Shown here: one piece after another, positions 24,459 through 33,344 of the stretch
Layout of the letters: each line of letters opens with the position of its first letter
Position numbering within the stretch: the first letter of the stretch is position 1
NCBI RefSeq assembly: GCF_003984645.1
Contig: NZ_RWKI01000006.1
Span: 248,001 to 312,000 of the forward strand
Source: Variovorax sp. MHTC-1
GTDB taxonomy: Bacteria; Pseudomonadota; Gammaproteobacteria; Burkholderiales; Burkholderiaceae_C
Length of the DNA: 64,000 nucleotides
Direction: 5' to 3'
Notes under the pieces: model-generated
Database searches by the model: none
Seen by the model: only the letters and a program-made list of their open reading frames with translations
What the model was told of the DNA's origin: nothing
Made by a program: the position numbers and the translations under genes

Positions 24459-25652
24459 TCAGCTGCGCTGGTAGAGCGTGACGACGCAAGCGCCGCCCAG
24501 TCCCAGGTTGTGCTGCAGCGCGAGGCGCGCGCCTTCCACCTGGCGCTGCTCGGCCCGGCCGCGCAGCTGCCACACCAGCTCCGCGCATTGCGCAAGGCCG
24601 GTGGCGCCGAGCGGATGGCCCTTGGACAGCAGGCCGCCGGACGGGTTGGTCACCACGCGGCCGCCGTAGGTGTTCTCGCCCTCGACGATGAAGCGCTCCG
24701 CCGTGCCCTCGGGCGTGAGTCCCAGCGCCTCGTAGGTGATCAGCTCGTTGGCGGTGAAGCAGTCGTGCAGCTCCACCACGTCCAGCTCCTCCGGCCCGAT
24801 GCCGGCGTCTTCGTACACCTGCCTGGCCGCCGCGGCCGTCATGTCGTAGCCCACCAGCTTGCGCATGTCCTGGCTCTCGAAGGTGGATGGCGTGTCGGTG
24901 GTCATCGCCTGCGCCGCGATCACGACGCGCATGTCCAGGCCGTGCTTCTTCGCGAACTCGCCCGAGCAGACGATCGCCGCGGCCGCGCCGCAGGTGGGCG
25001 GGCAGCACTGGAAGCGGGTGAGCGGGTCGAAGACCAGCGGCGAGGCCATCACCTCGTCCAGCGTCAGCGTCTGGCGGAACACCGCCAGCGGATTGCGCGC
25101 CGCATGCTGGCGCGCCTTCACCGAGATGCGGCCGAAGGTGTCGCGGCGGATGCCATGCTGCGCCATGTAGTCGCGGCCGGCGCCGCCGAAGAATTGCGCC
25201 GCGCGCGGCGCTTCGGGGATGAAGCCCTGCTTCTGCGTCATCACCTCGGCGAAGCGCGCCATCGGCGAAGGACGGTCGTCGTACGCACCCTTGAGCGCGC
25301 CGGGCTGCATCTGCTCGAAGCCGAGCGCGATCGCGCATTCGACCGCGCCGCTCTCGACCGCCTGGCGCGCGAGGAACAGCGCGCTCGAGCCGGTCGAGCA
25401 GTTGTTGTTGAGATTGAAGACCGGGATGCCCGTGAGGCCGACGCCGTAGATGGCCGCCTGGCCGGCGGTGGAATCGCCGTAGACATAGCCGACGTAGGCC
25501 TGCTGCACGAGGGCGTAGGCTACGCCCGCATCGTCGAGCGCCAGCTTCGCGGCGCGCGCGCCCATCACGGTGTAGGGGTCGCTGGCACCGGGCTTGGTGA
25601 AGGGGATCATGCCCACGCCGACCACGTGGACGGGGCGCTGCATACGTGTCAT
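24459..25652 (-). CDS. SCPx-type thiolase (acetyl-CoA acyltransferase)
   Basis: This 397-residue thiolase carries the full active site: Cys85 in NNNCSTGSSALFLA, His in LHDCFTANEL, GHPLGATGLAQ, and the second Cys in LGLGGACVV. It should cleave 3-oxoacyl-CoA with CoA to release acetyl- or propionyl-CoA. SCPx thiolases accept 2-methyl-branched substrates. AGGAGC stands before MTRMQRP. The gene starts the block that includes MaoC-N; 87 bp separate it from the thioesterase gene upstream. Confidence 0.92.
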   Translation of the reverse strand: MTRMQRPVHVVGVGMIPFTKPGASDPYTVMGARAAKLALDDAGVAYALVQQAYVGYVYGDSTAGQAAIYGVGLTGIPVFNLNNNCSTGSSALFLARQAVESGAVECAIALGFEQMQPGALKGAYDDRPSPMARFAEVMTQKQGFIPEAPRAAQFFGGAGRDYMAQHGIRRDTFGRISVKARQHAARNPLAVFRQTLTLDEVMASPLVFDPLTRFQCCPPTCGAAAAIVCSGEFAKKHGLDMRVVIAAQAMTTDTPSTFESQDMRKLVGYDMTAAAARQVYEDAGIGPEELDVVELHDCFTANELITYEALGLTPEGTAERFIVEGENTYGGRVVTNPSGGLLSKGHPLGATGLAQCAELVWQLRGRAEQRQVEGARLALQHNLGLGGACVVTLYQRS

Positions 25653-25739
25653 GGAAGCTCCTGAGTGGATGGGAGAAGTCTCGGCCGCCGCAGCCGTTTC
25701 AACAATCGCGGATCGGGCCAAAACGATTGGCCGAAACGC

Positions 25740-26177
25740 TCATGCCGCGTCGCGGTAGCGGAAGGTGCCCATGGCGCGCGCCGCCACCTCGCCGCTCGCA
25801 TCGGTGACGGTGGCTTCGCAGAAGCACACCGAGCGGCCGCCGCCGGTGGCGCGTCCCTCCGCCTGCAGCCGCCCGCTTGTGGGCCGCATAAAGGCGATGT
25901 GCATGTCGACGGTGACGACCTCGCGCGCATAGGCGATGCGCGAGAGCGCGGCATGCGCCATCGCGCTGTCGAGCAGGGTCATCAGCACGCCGCCGTGGCC
26001 GCTGGCGTGGTTGTTCAGCAGTTCGGGACGCAGTTCCACCGACACCACGGCTTCGCCGCCGTCGGCGCGTTCGACCCGCAGGCCGAGGTGCTCGGAGAAG
26101 GGGACGTAGCGCTGCGGGCCGCTGCGCGGCTTGCCACCCTCCTCCTGCGGCGGGGCGCTTGCCAGGTGCAGGCTCAT
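25740..26177 (-). CDS. PaaI-like hot-dog acyl-CoA thioesterase
   Basis: This 145-residue hot-dog protein has ELLNNHASGHGGVLMTLLDS, the HGG-x-x-x-TLLD motif of PaaI/YdiI-type thioesterases, with the Asp as candidate catalytic residue. The C-terminus TFRYRDAA ends the last strand. It could release CoA from stalled intermediates. Its start overlaps the stop of the 2,4-dienoyl-CoA reductase gene as ATGA. Confidence 0.85.
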   Translation of the reverse strand: MSLHLASAPPQEEGGKPRSGPQRYVPFSEHLGLRVERADGGEAVVSVELRPELLNNHASGHGGVLMTLLDSAMAHAALSRIAYAREVVTVDMHIAFMRPTSGRLQAEGRATGGGRSVCFCEATVTDASGEVAARAMGTFRYRDAA

Positions 26178-26989
26178 GCCTTCTCCCGCTTCGAGGCGGC
26201 GGCCGCCGCAGTGAAGTCGCGCGGGCCGGTCAGCGCGAGCCCGCCATCCACCGGAATGACCGCGCCGGTGATGTAGGAGCCCCAGTCGCTTGCCAGCAGC
26301 ATGGCCATCCGGCTGATGTCCTCGATGCGGCCCAGGCGCTTCAGCGGCACGCGCTGCGCCATCGCGGCCATCGTCTCGTCGGTGGGCGCGAGGCGCTTCA
26401 GGCCCTCGGTGTCGGCGATCGGCCCCGGCACGATGGAGTTGATGCGGATGCCCTGCGGACCCCACTCCAGCGCCAGCACCTGCGTCAGCATGTCCACGCC
26501 CGCCTTGGCCGCGCACACGTGGGCCTGGAAGGGCGTGGGAATGAAGGCCTGCCCGGCGGAGATCTGGATCACGCAGGCGCCGGGCTGGCGCAGGTGCCGG
26601 TGCGCCAGCCGGGCGACGTTGAAGCTGCCCAGCAGGTCGATGTCGACCACCGTCTTGAAGGCGTTGGGCGACATGTCGAGCGCGCTGGCGAGGAAGTTGC
26701 CGGCAGCGCCCGAGACCAGCACGTCGATGGGGCCGAAGCGCTCCGCGGCCTGCGCGAAGGCGCGTTCCAGCGCCTCGGGCTGGCGCACGTCCGCCGGGAT
26801 GCCGAGCGCCTGCGTGCCGAGGGCCTCCAACTGCTGCGCCGCCGTCGCCACCTTGTCTGCCGAGCGGCTCGCCACCGTGATGCGCGCGCCGGCGCGCGCA
26901 AAAGCCTGCGCGATGCCGAAGTTGATGCCGCTGGAGCCGCCGGCCACGAACACGTGGCGGCCCTGGAAGTCGAAGGCGGAAAAGTCCAT
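26174..26989 (-). CDS. 2,4-dienoyl-CoA reductase, SDR type (DECR2-like)
   Basis: This 271-residue SDR has VAGGSSGINFGIA at the nucleotide loop, SGAAGNFLASALDMS, the FKTVVDIDLLGSFNVAR stretch and LEWGPQGIRINSIVPGPI with ADTEGL following. These features closely match eukaryotic peroxisomal DECR2. The classical catalytic Tyr is replaced by Val158 while Lys162 remains (QAHVCAAKAG), as expected for that family. It would reduce 2,4-dienoyl-CoA with NADPH when unsaturated chains are degraded. The ATG is preferred over a GTG 9 bp upstream because GGAG lies 8 bp before the ATG. Confidence 0.85.
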   Translation of the reverse strand: MDFSAFDFQGRHVFVAGGSSGINFGIAQAFARAGARITVASRSADKVATAAQQLEALGTQALGIPADVRQPEALERAFAQAAERFGPIDVLVSGAAGNFLASALDMSPNAFKTVVDIDLLGSFNVARLAHRHLRQPGACVIQISAGQAFIPTPFQAHVCAAKAGVDMLTQVLALEWGPQGIRINSIVPGPIADTEGLKRLAPTDETMAAMAQRVPLKRLGRIEDISRMAMLLASDWGSYITGAVIPVDGGLALTGPRDFTAAAAASKREKA

Positions 26990-26994
26990 GGCGC

Positions 26995-27981
26995 TCACTC
27001 CGGCTTGAAGCCGAGCTCGGCCAGCATCTTGGTGTCGCGCTCGAACTGGGCCTTGGCGTAGGCGGCGTAGACCTCGGCGTCCATCCACTTGGGTTGCATG
27101 TCGAACTGCTCCAGCTGGCTCAGGTACACCGGATCGGCCGAGGCCTTGCGGAAGGCGGCGGCCAGCCGCGCGGCGATCTTCGGATCGAGGTTCTTCGGCG
27201 CCGCCAGTCCGACCGGCGAGTCGATGACGAGGTCGTGGCCGAGCTCCTTCACCGTCGGCACGCCGGGATAGCGCACCAGCCGCTCGGCGGTGAAGGTGGC
27301 GAGAAGCCGCACCTTGCCGCCCTGCACCTGCGCACCGAAGCCGGGGTCGCCGTAGACGTCGAGGTGGCGGCCGATCACGGCGTTGAAGGCTTCGCCGCCG
27401 CCCTTGAAGGGCACCATGTTGAATGTGGTGCCGTTCATGCGCGCGAGCCGCTCGCCGTAGATGCGGTTGATGCTGGTGGCGCCCACCGTGCCCCAGCTGA
27501 TCGCGCCGGGGCGCTTCTTCGCATCGGCGAGCAACTCGTCCAGCGTCTTCCAAGGCGCATCGTTGGCCACGACGACGCCGGTGACCATGCCGAACAGGCC
27601 GGCGATGTAGCTGAAGTCGCGCAGCGGATGCCAGTTGATCTTGTGCAGCAGCGGCGCGCGGATCACGGAGTTGTGGATCACGGCCAGCGTGTGGCCGTCG
27701 GATTCATTCATCACCGCCACCGAGCCCGGGCCGTTGATGCCGCCCGCGCCCGGCCGGTGCATCAGCACGATCGGCTGGCCGAGCTCGCGCGAGGCCGCCT
27801 CGGCCAACGGGCGGAAGATCGGATCGAAGGAGCCGCCGGGCGGGAAAGGCATCACCAGCGTGATCGGCTTGCTGGGGAAGGGTTCGGCGGCAAAGGCCGG
27901 ACCGGCAGCGGCCGCGGCGCCGAGCGCAAACAAGGCGCCGAGCGCCGAGCGCCGGTGCAGGGAGCGGTTGAGCATGTTCAT
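26995..27981 (-). CDS. Bug/TctC-family periplasmic solute-binding protein
   Basis: This 328-residue receptor has a signal peptide with Arg residues (LHRRSALGALFALGAAAAAG, cleavage near AFA-AE). The mature start FPSKPITLVMPFPPGGSFDP is the TctC-type ligand loop. It is the third such protein in the window. It lies between the thioesterase (27 bp) and the dienoyl-CoA reductase (5 bp), so its ligand is likely the acid taken into this pathway. No TctAB partner is present. Confidence 0.9.
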   Translation of the reverse strand: MNMLNRSLHRRSALGALFALGAAAAAGPAFAAEPFPSKPITLVMPFPPGGSFDPIFRPLAEAASRELGQPIVLMHRPGAGGINGPGSVAVMNESDGHTLAVIHNSVIRAPLLHKINWHPLRDFSYIAGLFGMVTGVVVANDAPWKTLDELLADAKKRPGAISWGTVGATSINRIYGERLARMNGTTFNMVPFKGGGEAFNAVIGRHLDVYGDPGFGAQVQGGKVRLLATFTAERLVRYPGVPTVKELGHDLVIDSPVGLAAPKNLDPKIAARLAAAFRKASADPVYLSQLEQFDMQPKWMDAEVYAAYAKAQFERDTKMLAELGFKPE

Positions 27982-28008
27982 GGTGTCTCCTGGTTTTGGG
28001 TTGGCGAT

Positions 28009-28428
28009 TCAAGAAGCCTGCGGCAGCGGCAGGTATCGGAAGGAGCCCTGGGCCTGCGCGACGATGCGCCCGCCGGCATCGGTGACGGCGGCGCGGCACC
28101 AGGCGACGCTGGCGTCGTGCTGCACGACTTCGCCGTCGGCGGTGAGCCGGCCGCGGCCCGGCCCGAGAAAGCTGGTGTTGAGATTGAGCGTGACCGCCGT
28201 GCGGGCGAAGTCGAACACCGACACCGCGGCGCTGGCCATGACCACGTCGAGCAGCGTGACCAGCACCCCGCCGTGCACCGCGCCGACGACGTTGCCGAGC
28301 TCCGCCCGCTCGTCGATGACGACGCGCGCGCGGCCGGCTTCGGCGAACTCGCGCTGCGCATCCAGCAGCCGCATGAAGGGCACGCGGCCGAACAGGTTAC
28401 GCCGGTCCCCGCCCCCGACCGGCTTCAT
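28009..28428 (-). CDS. PaaI-like hot-dog acyl-CoA thioesterase
   Basis: This 139-residue hot-dog protein has LGNVVGAVHGGVLVTLLDVV, the HGG-TLLD motif, and a C-terminal segment GSFRYLPLPQAS resembling the other thioesterase (25740-26177). Its start overlaps the stop of the CoA ligase as ATGA. The pair of PaaI-like genes in one cluster suggests protection against dead-end CoA esters or release of a final acid. Confidence 0.83.
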   Translation of the reverse strand: MKPVGGGDRRNLFGRVPFMRLLDAQREFAEAGRARVVIDERAELGNVVGAVHGGVLVTLLDVVMASAAVSVFDFARTAVTLNLNTSFLGPGRGRLTADGEVVQHDASVAWCRAAVTDAGGRIVAQAQGSFRYLPLPQAS

Positions 28429-29927
28429 GTGCGCAGCTGCTCGCGCAGCACGTTCTTCAGCACCTTGCCGGCGGCCGACATCGGAAGCTCGCGCAGGAAG
28501 CTGATGCCGCGCGGACACTTGTAGCCGGCGAGGCGCTCGCGGCACCAGGCGCGCAGTTCATCTGCGGTGGCAGCAGCCCCGTCGGCCATCACCACCACTG
28601 CATGCACCGCCTCGCCCCAGCGCGTGTCCGGCACGCCGATGACCGCCGCCTGCGCGACCTGCGGATGGCTGCGCAGCGCGGCTTCCACCTCGGCGCAGTA
28701 CACGTTCTCGCCGCCGCTGATGATCATGTCCTTCAATCGGTCGACGATGAAGAGATGGCCGTCGCTCAGCATGCGGCCTGCATCGCCGGTGTGCAGCCAA
28801 CCGTCGCGCAGCGCAGAGGCTGTCGCCTCGGGGTTGCGCCAGTAGCCCTGCATGACCATCGGACCGCGCGCCAGCACCTCGCCCACTTCGCCGCGCGGCA
28901 GCTCGTGTCCGCTCTCGTCCGCGATGATGATTTCGGCGCCCAGGCCGGCGCGGCCGACGGAGTTCAGCAATCCGAGCGCGCGCGCCTCGGGCCGGTGGTT
29001 CGCCGGCAGGTTGATGCACACGGCACCCGCGGTCTCGGTGAGGCCATAGGCCTGGAAGAACTCGGCATCCGGCCAGGCGGCCAGGGCGCGATCCAGCAGG
29101 TCCGGCGGCATCGGTGCCGCGCCGAAGGCGATGCGCGCAATGCTCTGCACACGCTCGGGCGCGAAGGCGGGATCGTCGAGCAGCGACTGCAGCATGCTCG
29201 GCACGACGATGATGTCGCCGATGCGGTACTCCGCGATCGCCTCGATCACCGCAGCGGGGCGGAACTGCGCCATCGTCACGCAGTGGCCGCCGGCGATCAG
29301 CTGGCCCACCAGGCGGCCGAGGCCGGCGACGTGGAACAGCGGCGCCACCAGCAGCGAGACCGAGTCGGGCGCGTTGTTCAACTCGGCGGCCCGGGTCATC
29401 GATGCGCTCCAGAAGTTCGCGTGGCTCAGCATCACGCCCTTGGACCGGCCGGTCGTCCCGCCGGTATAGAGGATGGCGGCGAGCGCGTCGCCGCCGGTGC
29501 GGGTGTCGGCCAGCGGCTCCAGCCTGGCGCCCTCTTCTTCCAGAGCGCTCAGGCGCACCAGGGCGGGCCCGCTGCCGGGCGCGAGCGCTGCCAGCGCTTC
29601 GTCGACGAGCAGCAGCGCGGCTTCGCTGTCTTGCAACGCGTGCGCCAGCTCGGGTGTGCTCCAGCGGATGTTCAACGGGCAGGCGACGGCGCCCAGCCAC
29701 CAGCAGGCGAGGATGGCGCGCACCAGCGCATCGCTGTTGGGCGCGAGCAAGGCCACGCGGTCGCCGCGCCCGATGCCGCGCCTCGCCAGCGCGGCCGCAT
29801 GCAGGGCCACGCCCTTCATCAACTGCGCATGCGTATGGCGGCGCGTGCCGGTCGCAGCGACATGAGTGAGCGCGGTCTTGTCGGGGCAGCGCTGGAGCGC
29901 GCGATGCAGGCCTTGGGTGAGATACAC
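28425..29927 (-). CDS. AMP-forming acyl-CoA synthetase
   Basis: This protein has 500 residues when counted from a GTG start (VYLTQGLHRALQ). It has the P-loop ILYTGGTTGRSKGVMLSH, YGLTETAGAVC, the hinge WLHTGDAGRMLSDGHLFIVD with RLKDMIISGGENVYCAEVE, and the catalytic Lys in SAAGKVLKNVL. An ATG 36 bp upstream (29963) would add MPHLRQPAGGST; the GTG is chosen because relatives that I recall start M-YLTQGLHRA. It activates the acid substrate of the cluster or a later intermediate. It is the first gene of the operon running to the thioesterase and TctC genes. Confidence 0.88.
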   Translation of the reverse strand: MYLTQGLHRALQRCPDKTALTHVAATGTRRHTHAQLMKGVALHAAALARRGIGRGDRVALLAPNSDALVRAILACWWLGAVACPLNIRWSTPELAHALQDSEAALLLVDEALAALAPGSGPALVRLSALEEEGARLEPLADTRTGGDALAAILYTGGTTGRSKGVMLSHANFWSASMTRAAELNNAPDSVSLLVAPLFHVAGLGRLVGQLIAGGHCVTMAQFRPAAVIEAIAEYRIGDIIVVPSMLQSLLDDPAFAPERVQSIARIAFGAAPMPPDLLDRALAAWPDAEFFQAYGLTETAGAVCINLPANHRPEARALGLLNSVGRAGLGAEIIIADESGHELPRGEVGEVLARGPMVMQGYWRNPEATASALRDGWLHTGDAGRMLSDGHLFIVDRLKDMIISGGENVYCAEVEAALRSHPQVAQAAVIGVPDTRWGEAVHAVVVMADGAAATADELRAWCRERLAGYKCPRGISFLRELPMSAAGKVLKNVLREQLRT

Positions 29928-29963
29928 GGTGGAGCCGCCGGCTGGTTGTCGAAGATGCGGCAA

Positions 29964-30341
29964 AGCTTAGGACGGGCCGTGGCCCGCACCCATGGCGGGA
30001 AGCGCCAAAGGGCTTGGCGAAAGCGCTCATGTCTTGGCCATGTTCTCGAGACACTCGGGGCGGGACGAGGGCGCCGGGTGCCCGAGTCCGCTCATGTCCC
30101 CCGGAGCGGCCTGCGTCCGCTCCTCCTCCTTTACTTCGCTCCATCGGGCACCCACCACCCTCGTCCTGACGCGCCGTGCGTTCTCTGTCCGCGAACCCGC
30201 GGCGCTAGAAGGATCAGGCCGGCGGGGCGCGCTGCGGAGCGAAGCAAAGGAGGAGGCGCCGGCCGAAGGCCGGCGCCGGAGGACATGAGCGGAGCAGCGC
30301 GCCCTGCCGGCCTGATCCCGCCCCAGCGCCCAAGCAGGCCG
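29964..30341. repeat. Intergenic repeat element, copy 2 (about 259 bp, 30064-30322)
   Basis: No gene is supported in this gap between the CoA ligase and the AraC gene. The part at 30064-30322 aligns with 23731-23986 along its whole length, with scattered differences. It includes CTCATGTCCCCCGGAGCGG, the CTCCTCCTCCTTTACTTCGC arm and its inverted partner GCAAAGGAGGAGGCG (30244-30258). The extra hairpin GCGCCGGCCGAAGGCCGGCG (30256-30275) is specific to this copy. The first 100 bases (29964-30063) show nothing that I recognise. Confidence 0.8.
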
Positions 30342-31355
30342 TCAAGCCAACGGCCCGTGCGACAGCCGGTACTCGCCCGGCGCCACCCCGGTCCACTGCT
30401 TGAAGGCGCGATGGAAGGTGCTGGCTTCCGAGAAGCCCACGCGGTTGGCAATATCCAGCAAGGGCAGCGGTGTGTGCAGCAGGTATTCGATGGCGGCATC
30501 GCGCCGCAGCTCGTCCTTGATCTGCTGGAAGCCGCGGCCCTCCTCGCGCAGCCGGCGGCGCAGCGTCTGCGGCGTCACGGCGAGCGCCTCGCCTACCTGC
30601 TCCAGCGACGGCAGGTCGTCGCCGAGGCGCTTGCGCAGCAGCCGGCGAATCCGCTCGGTGAGGCTGCTGGTGTCGCGGTACTTCACGATCAGGTTGGCGG
30701 GCGAGCCGGCGAGGAATTCGCGCAGGCTTTGCGGCGACTGCACGACCGGCAGCGCCAGCCAGCGCGCATCGAACCACAGGCCGACGTGGGGCTGGCCGTA
30801 GCGGATCGGCACCTGGTAGACGCGCGATGTGTCGGTGCTCGTCTGCTCCGCCGTGTAGTCCACTTCCAGCACCGGGATGCGGCGCGCGACCAGCCAGGAG
30901 AAGGCGTTGAAGGCGAGCAGCATGAAAGCCTTCACCGCATAGTCCAGCCGCGCATCGGAGGCGCGCCGCAGCACGAACTGCACATGCGCGCTGCCTTCGC
31001 GGACCGTGAGGCGCGGCACGAAGTCATGCAGGAGCAGGTGATACATGGCGAAGCCGTCGCGCATGGCTTCGCCCAGCGTGGCGCAGCGCACCAGCTGACG
31101 CATGCACTGGCCGAAGCTTCCGGGCGGCAGCGGGCGGCTCAGCAGGCCCCAGATCTCGTCGCGCAGTTCGCGCCGCAGGGCGCGGATCAGCAGCGCGTAC
31201 TGGCGCTGCGAGATGCGCGCCAGCGGCGACTCCAGCAGCGAGGGCGCGATGCCCGCCCGTGCCAGCATGGGTGCGGTGTCGAGCCCGCGATGGCGCGCGC
31301 CCATCAGGATGCTGTGCACCTGCTGGATGGCAACGGTGTGGTGGGAGAGCGTCAT
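30342..31355 (-). CDS. AraC-family transcriptional regulator
   Basis: This 337-residue regulator has an N-terminal AraC-type ligand domain (about residues 20-205) and a C-terminal double helix-turn-helix (about 230-330). The latter includes LEQVGEALAVTPQTLRRRLR and LDIANRVGFSEASTFHRAFKQWTG. The start MTLSHHTVAI is preferred to one 45 bp upstream. It sits between the CoA ligase operon and the racemase and is the likely activator of the beta-oxidation cluster. The repeat element downstream separates it from the ligase gene. Confidence 0.9.
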   Translation of the reverse strand: MTLSHHTVAIQQVHSILMGARHRGLDTAPMLARAGIAPSLLESPLARISQRQYALLIRALRRELRDEIWGLLSRPLPPGSFGQCMRQLVRCATLGEAMRDGFAMYHLLLHDFVPRLTVREGSAHVQFVLRRASDARLDYAVKAFMLLAFNAFSWLVARRIPVLEVDYTAEQTSTDTSRVYQVPIRYGQPHVGLWFDARWLALPVVQSPQSLREFLAGSPANLIVKYRDTSSLTERIRRLLRKRLGDDLPSLEQVGEALAVTPQTLRRRLREEGRGFQQIKDELRRDAAIEYLLHTPLPLLDIANRVGFSEASTFHRAFKQWTGVAPGEYRLSHGPLA

Positions 31356-31401
31356 CGATGGCGGCCGCCGCGGCTCGGCCGATGATTGTAGGCAGCGCAA
31401 C

Positions 31402-32586
31402 TCAGTCGACGACGCCCGCTGCCCTCAGGGCGGCCACGGCCGGCGCGTCGAGCCCGGCCTGGCGCAGGATCTCCTCGGTGTGCTCACCGGCGCGCGGGGC
31501 CGGCCGCGGGGCGGAAGGCTCGAAGCCGGTCATCTTGATGGGGCAGCCGAGCTGCGGCGGCGCCGCATCGTCGGCTGCCACGCGCATGCGGCGCGCGCGA
31601 AAGTGCGGATGCGCGAGCGTCTCGTCGATGCGCAGCACCGGCGTCACGCAGCCGACGCCATCGTGGAACAGGCTGCGCCAGTGCGCGAGCGGCCGCGCGC
31701 CGAAGATGGCGGCCAGCTCCGTACGCAGGCGCTCCTCGGTCGCGGGGTCGCCACTGCGGTGCAGCGGCGCGAGGTCTGGGCGCTCCAGCGTGCGGCACAG
31801 CTCGTGCCAGAACTTCGCCTCCAACGCCCCGACAGCGAGCTGCCGGCCGTCGGCGGTTCGATAGAAGCCGTAGCAGGCGAGCGCGCCTGTCAACGCGCTG
31901 TGGCCGGTCCGCGGCGCCTGGCCGTGCTGGTGCAGGCCGGCCAGCGGCAGCACCGCATGGGCGAGCACACCGTCGGCCATGGCGATGTCCACATGCCGCC
32001 CGCGGCCGCTGCGTGCGGCATCGAACAGCGCGGCCAGGATGCCTGCCACCGCCGTCATGGTGCCTCCCAGCAGATCGGCCACGGGCAGGTTCGACAAGGC
32101 CGGGCCCGCGGCGTTGCCGATCTGGTCGGCCACGCCGGCGAGCGCCGCGTAGTTCAGGTCGTGCCCCGGCATGTCGCGCAGCGGCCCGGTCTGGCCGAAG
32201 CCGCTGATGCTGCAGTAGACGATGCGCGGGTTGACCGCCGCCACCGCCTCGTAGCCCACACCCAGCCGCTGCATCACGCCGGGCCGGAAGCCTTCCACCA
32301 GCACGTCGGCCTGGCGGCACAGGCGCATCAACGTGGCTACGCCATCGGCGTGCTTGAGGTCGATGCGGATCGCACGCTTGTTGCGGTTGACGAGCGCGCG
32401 CACGGCGGGGCTCGCGTAGTCGCCGGCACCGGTGTCCTCGATCTTGACGACGTCGGCGCCGAGGTCGGCGAGGTGCATCGTGCCGAGCGGCCCAGGCAGC
32501 AGCCGGGTCAGGTCGAGCACGCGCACGCCTGCCAGCGGTGCGCCGGCGGACGCGCTCGCCTGGGATTCAGGAGGGGAAGAGCTCAT
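31402..32586 (-). CDS. CaiB/BaiF family protein, alpha-methylacyl-CoA racemase-like
   Basis: This 394-residue protein of the formyl-CoA transferase superfamily begins with a low-complexity stretch, then PLAGVRVLDLTRLLPGPLG. It keeps the racemase acid/base pair: His142 in GHDLNYAALAG and Asp171 in VADLLGGTMTAV. AMACR converts (2R)- to (2S)-2-methylacyl-CoA so that acyl-CoA dehydrogenases can act on branched chains. A CoA-transferase role cannot be fully excluded, but GHDLNY and the VAD motif favour racemase. It is followed 46 bp downstream by the AraC gene on the same strand. Confidence 0.85.
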   Translation of the reverse strand: MSSSPPESQASASAGAPLAGVRVLDLTRLLPGPLGTMHLADLGADVVKIEDTGAGDYASPAVRALVNRNKRAIRIDLKHADGVATLMRLCRQADVLVEGFRPGVMQRLGVGYEAVAAVNPRIVYCSISGFGQTGPLRDMPGHDLNYAALAGVADQIGNAAGPALSNLPVADLLGGTMTAVAGILAALFDAARSGRGRHVDIAMADGVLAHAVLPLAGLHQHGQAPRTGHSALTGALACYGFYRTADGRQLAVGALEAKFWHELCRTLERPDLAPLHRSGDPATEERLRTELAAIFGARPLAHWRSLFHDGVGCVTPVLRIDETLAHPHFRARRMRVAADDAAPPQLGCPIKMTGFEPSAPRPAPRAGEHTEEILRQAGLDAPAVAALRAAGVVD

Positions 32587-32718
32587 GAGGCCTGCAATCT
32601 AGGCGGCGTGCGCCGCCGCGGCAATGGCGGCAGCGGTCCCGTCGATTGGCAGAAAGCGTCACGCCCGGCGTTTGCGCCGAAGCGGGAGCCGGGCCCTCAT
32701 GTCCGGCATCGGGATGCG

Positions 32719-33198
32719 TCAGCCGCGCCGAGCCGCTTCGATCGCAGCGATGTCGATCTTTTTCATATCCATCATCGCGTCGAACGCGCGCTTGGCCGCC
32801 GCTGGATCAGGATCGACGATCGCGGCCGTCAGGGCGCGTGGCGTGATCTGCCACGACAGTCCCCACTTGTCCTTGCACCACCCGCATGCGCTTTCCTGGC
32901 CGCCGTTTCCGACAATCGCGTTCCACAAGCGGTCCGTTTCGGCCTGGTCGTCGGTCGCAACCTGGAATGAGAAAGCCTCGTTGTGCTTGAACGCCGGGCC
33001 GCCGTTCAATCCGAGACAAGGGATGCCCATCACCGTGAACTCGACCGTCAAGACATCGCTCTGCTTGCCCGCTGGGTAGTCGCCAGGCGCGCGAAAAACA
33101 GCGCCCACCGCGCTGTCCGGGAACGTCTCGGCGTAGAACTTCGCGGCGTCCAACGCGGTGCCGTCGTACCAGAGACAAATCGTGTTCTTGCTGACCAT
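32719..33198 (-). CDS. PhnB/3-demethylubiquinone-methyltransferase-like VOC protein
   Basis: This 159-residue VOC protein has the family segment ICLWYDGTALDAAKFYAETF, the strand LTVEFTVMGIPCLGLNGGP, GWCKDKWGLSWQITPRAL, and a C-terminal FDAMMDMKKIDIAAIEAA, as in DUF1428/PhnB-like proteins. It does not show a complete dioxygenase metal triad. AGGAGAAC lies before the start. It clusters with SRPBCC and ArsR genes, which often occur together; its function is unknown. Confidence 0.8.
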   Translation of the reverse strand: MVSKNTICLWYDGTALDAAKFYAETFPDSAVGAVFRAPGDYPAGKQSDVLTVEFTVMGIPCLGLNGGPAFKHNEAFSFQVATDDQAETDRLWNAIVGNGGQESACGWCKDKWGLSWQITPRALTAAIVDPDPAAAKRAFDAMMDMKKIDIAAIEAARRG

Positions 33199-33344
33199 CT
33201 TGGTTCTCCTAAGTTGGGATGGATACGTGCACTCGAGCCGCGCAGGCAGCCGGACTGCTTCGGCAATTGCGTACCACGGGGTAGCGCGCATGCGCGATCG
33301 TCCGCCACGGCGCCGATCGAGTGGAACCGTATCCGCGAAGGAGG

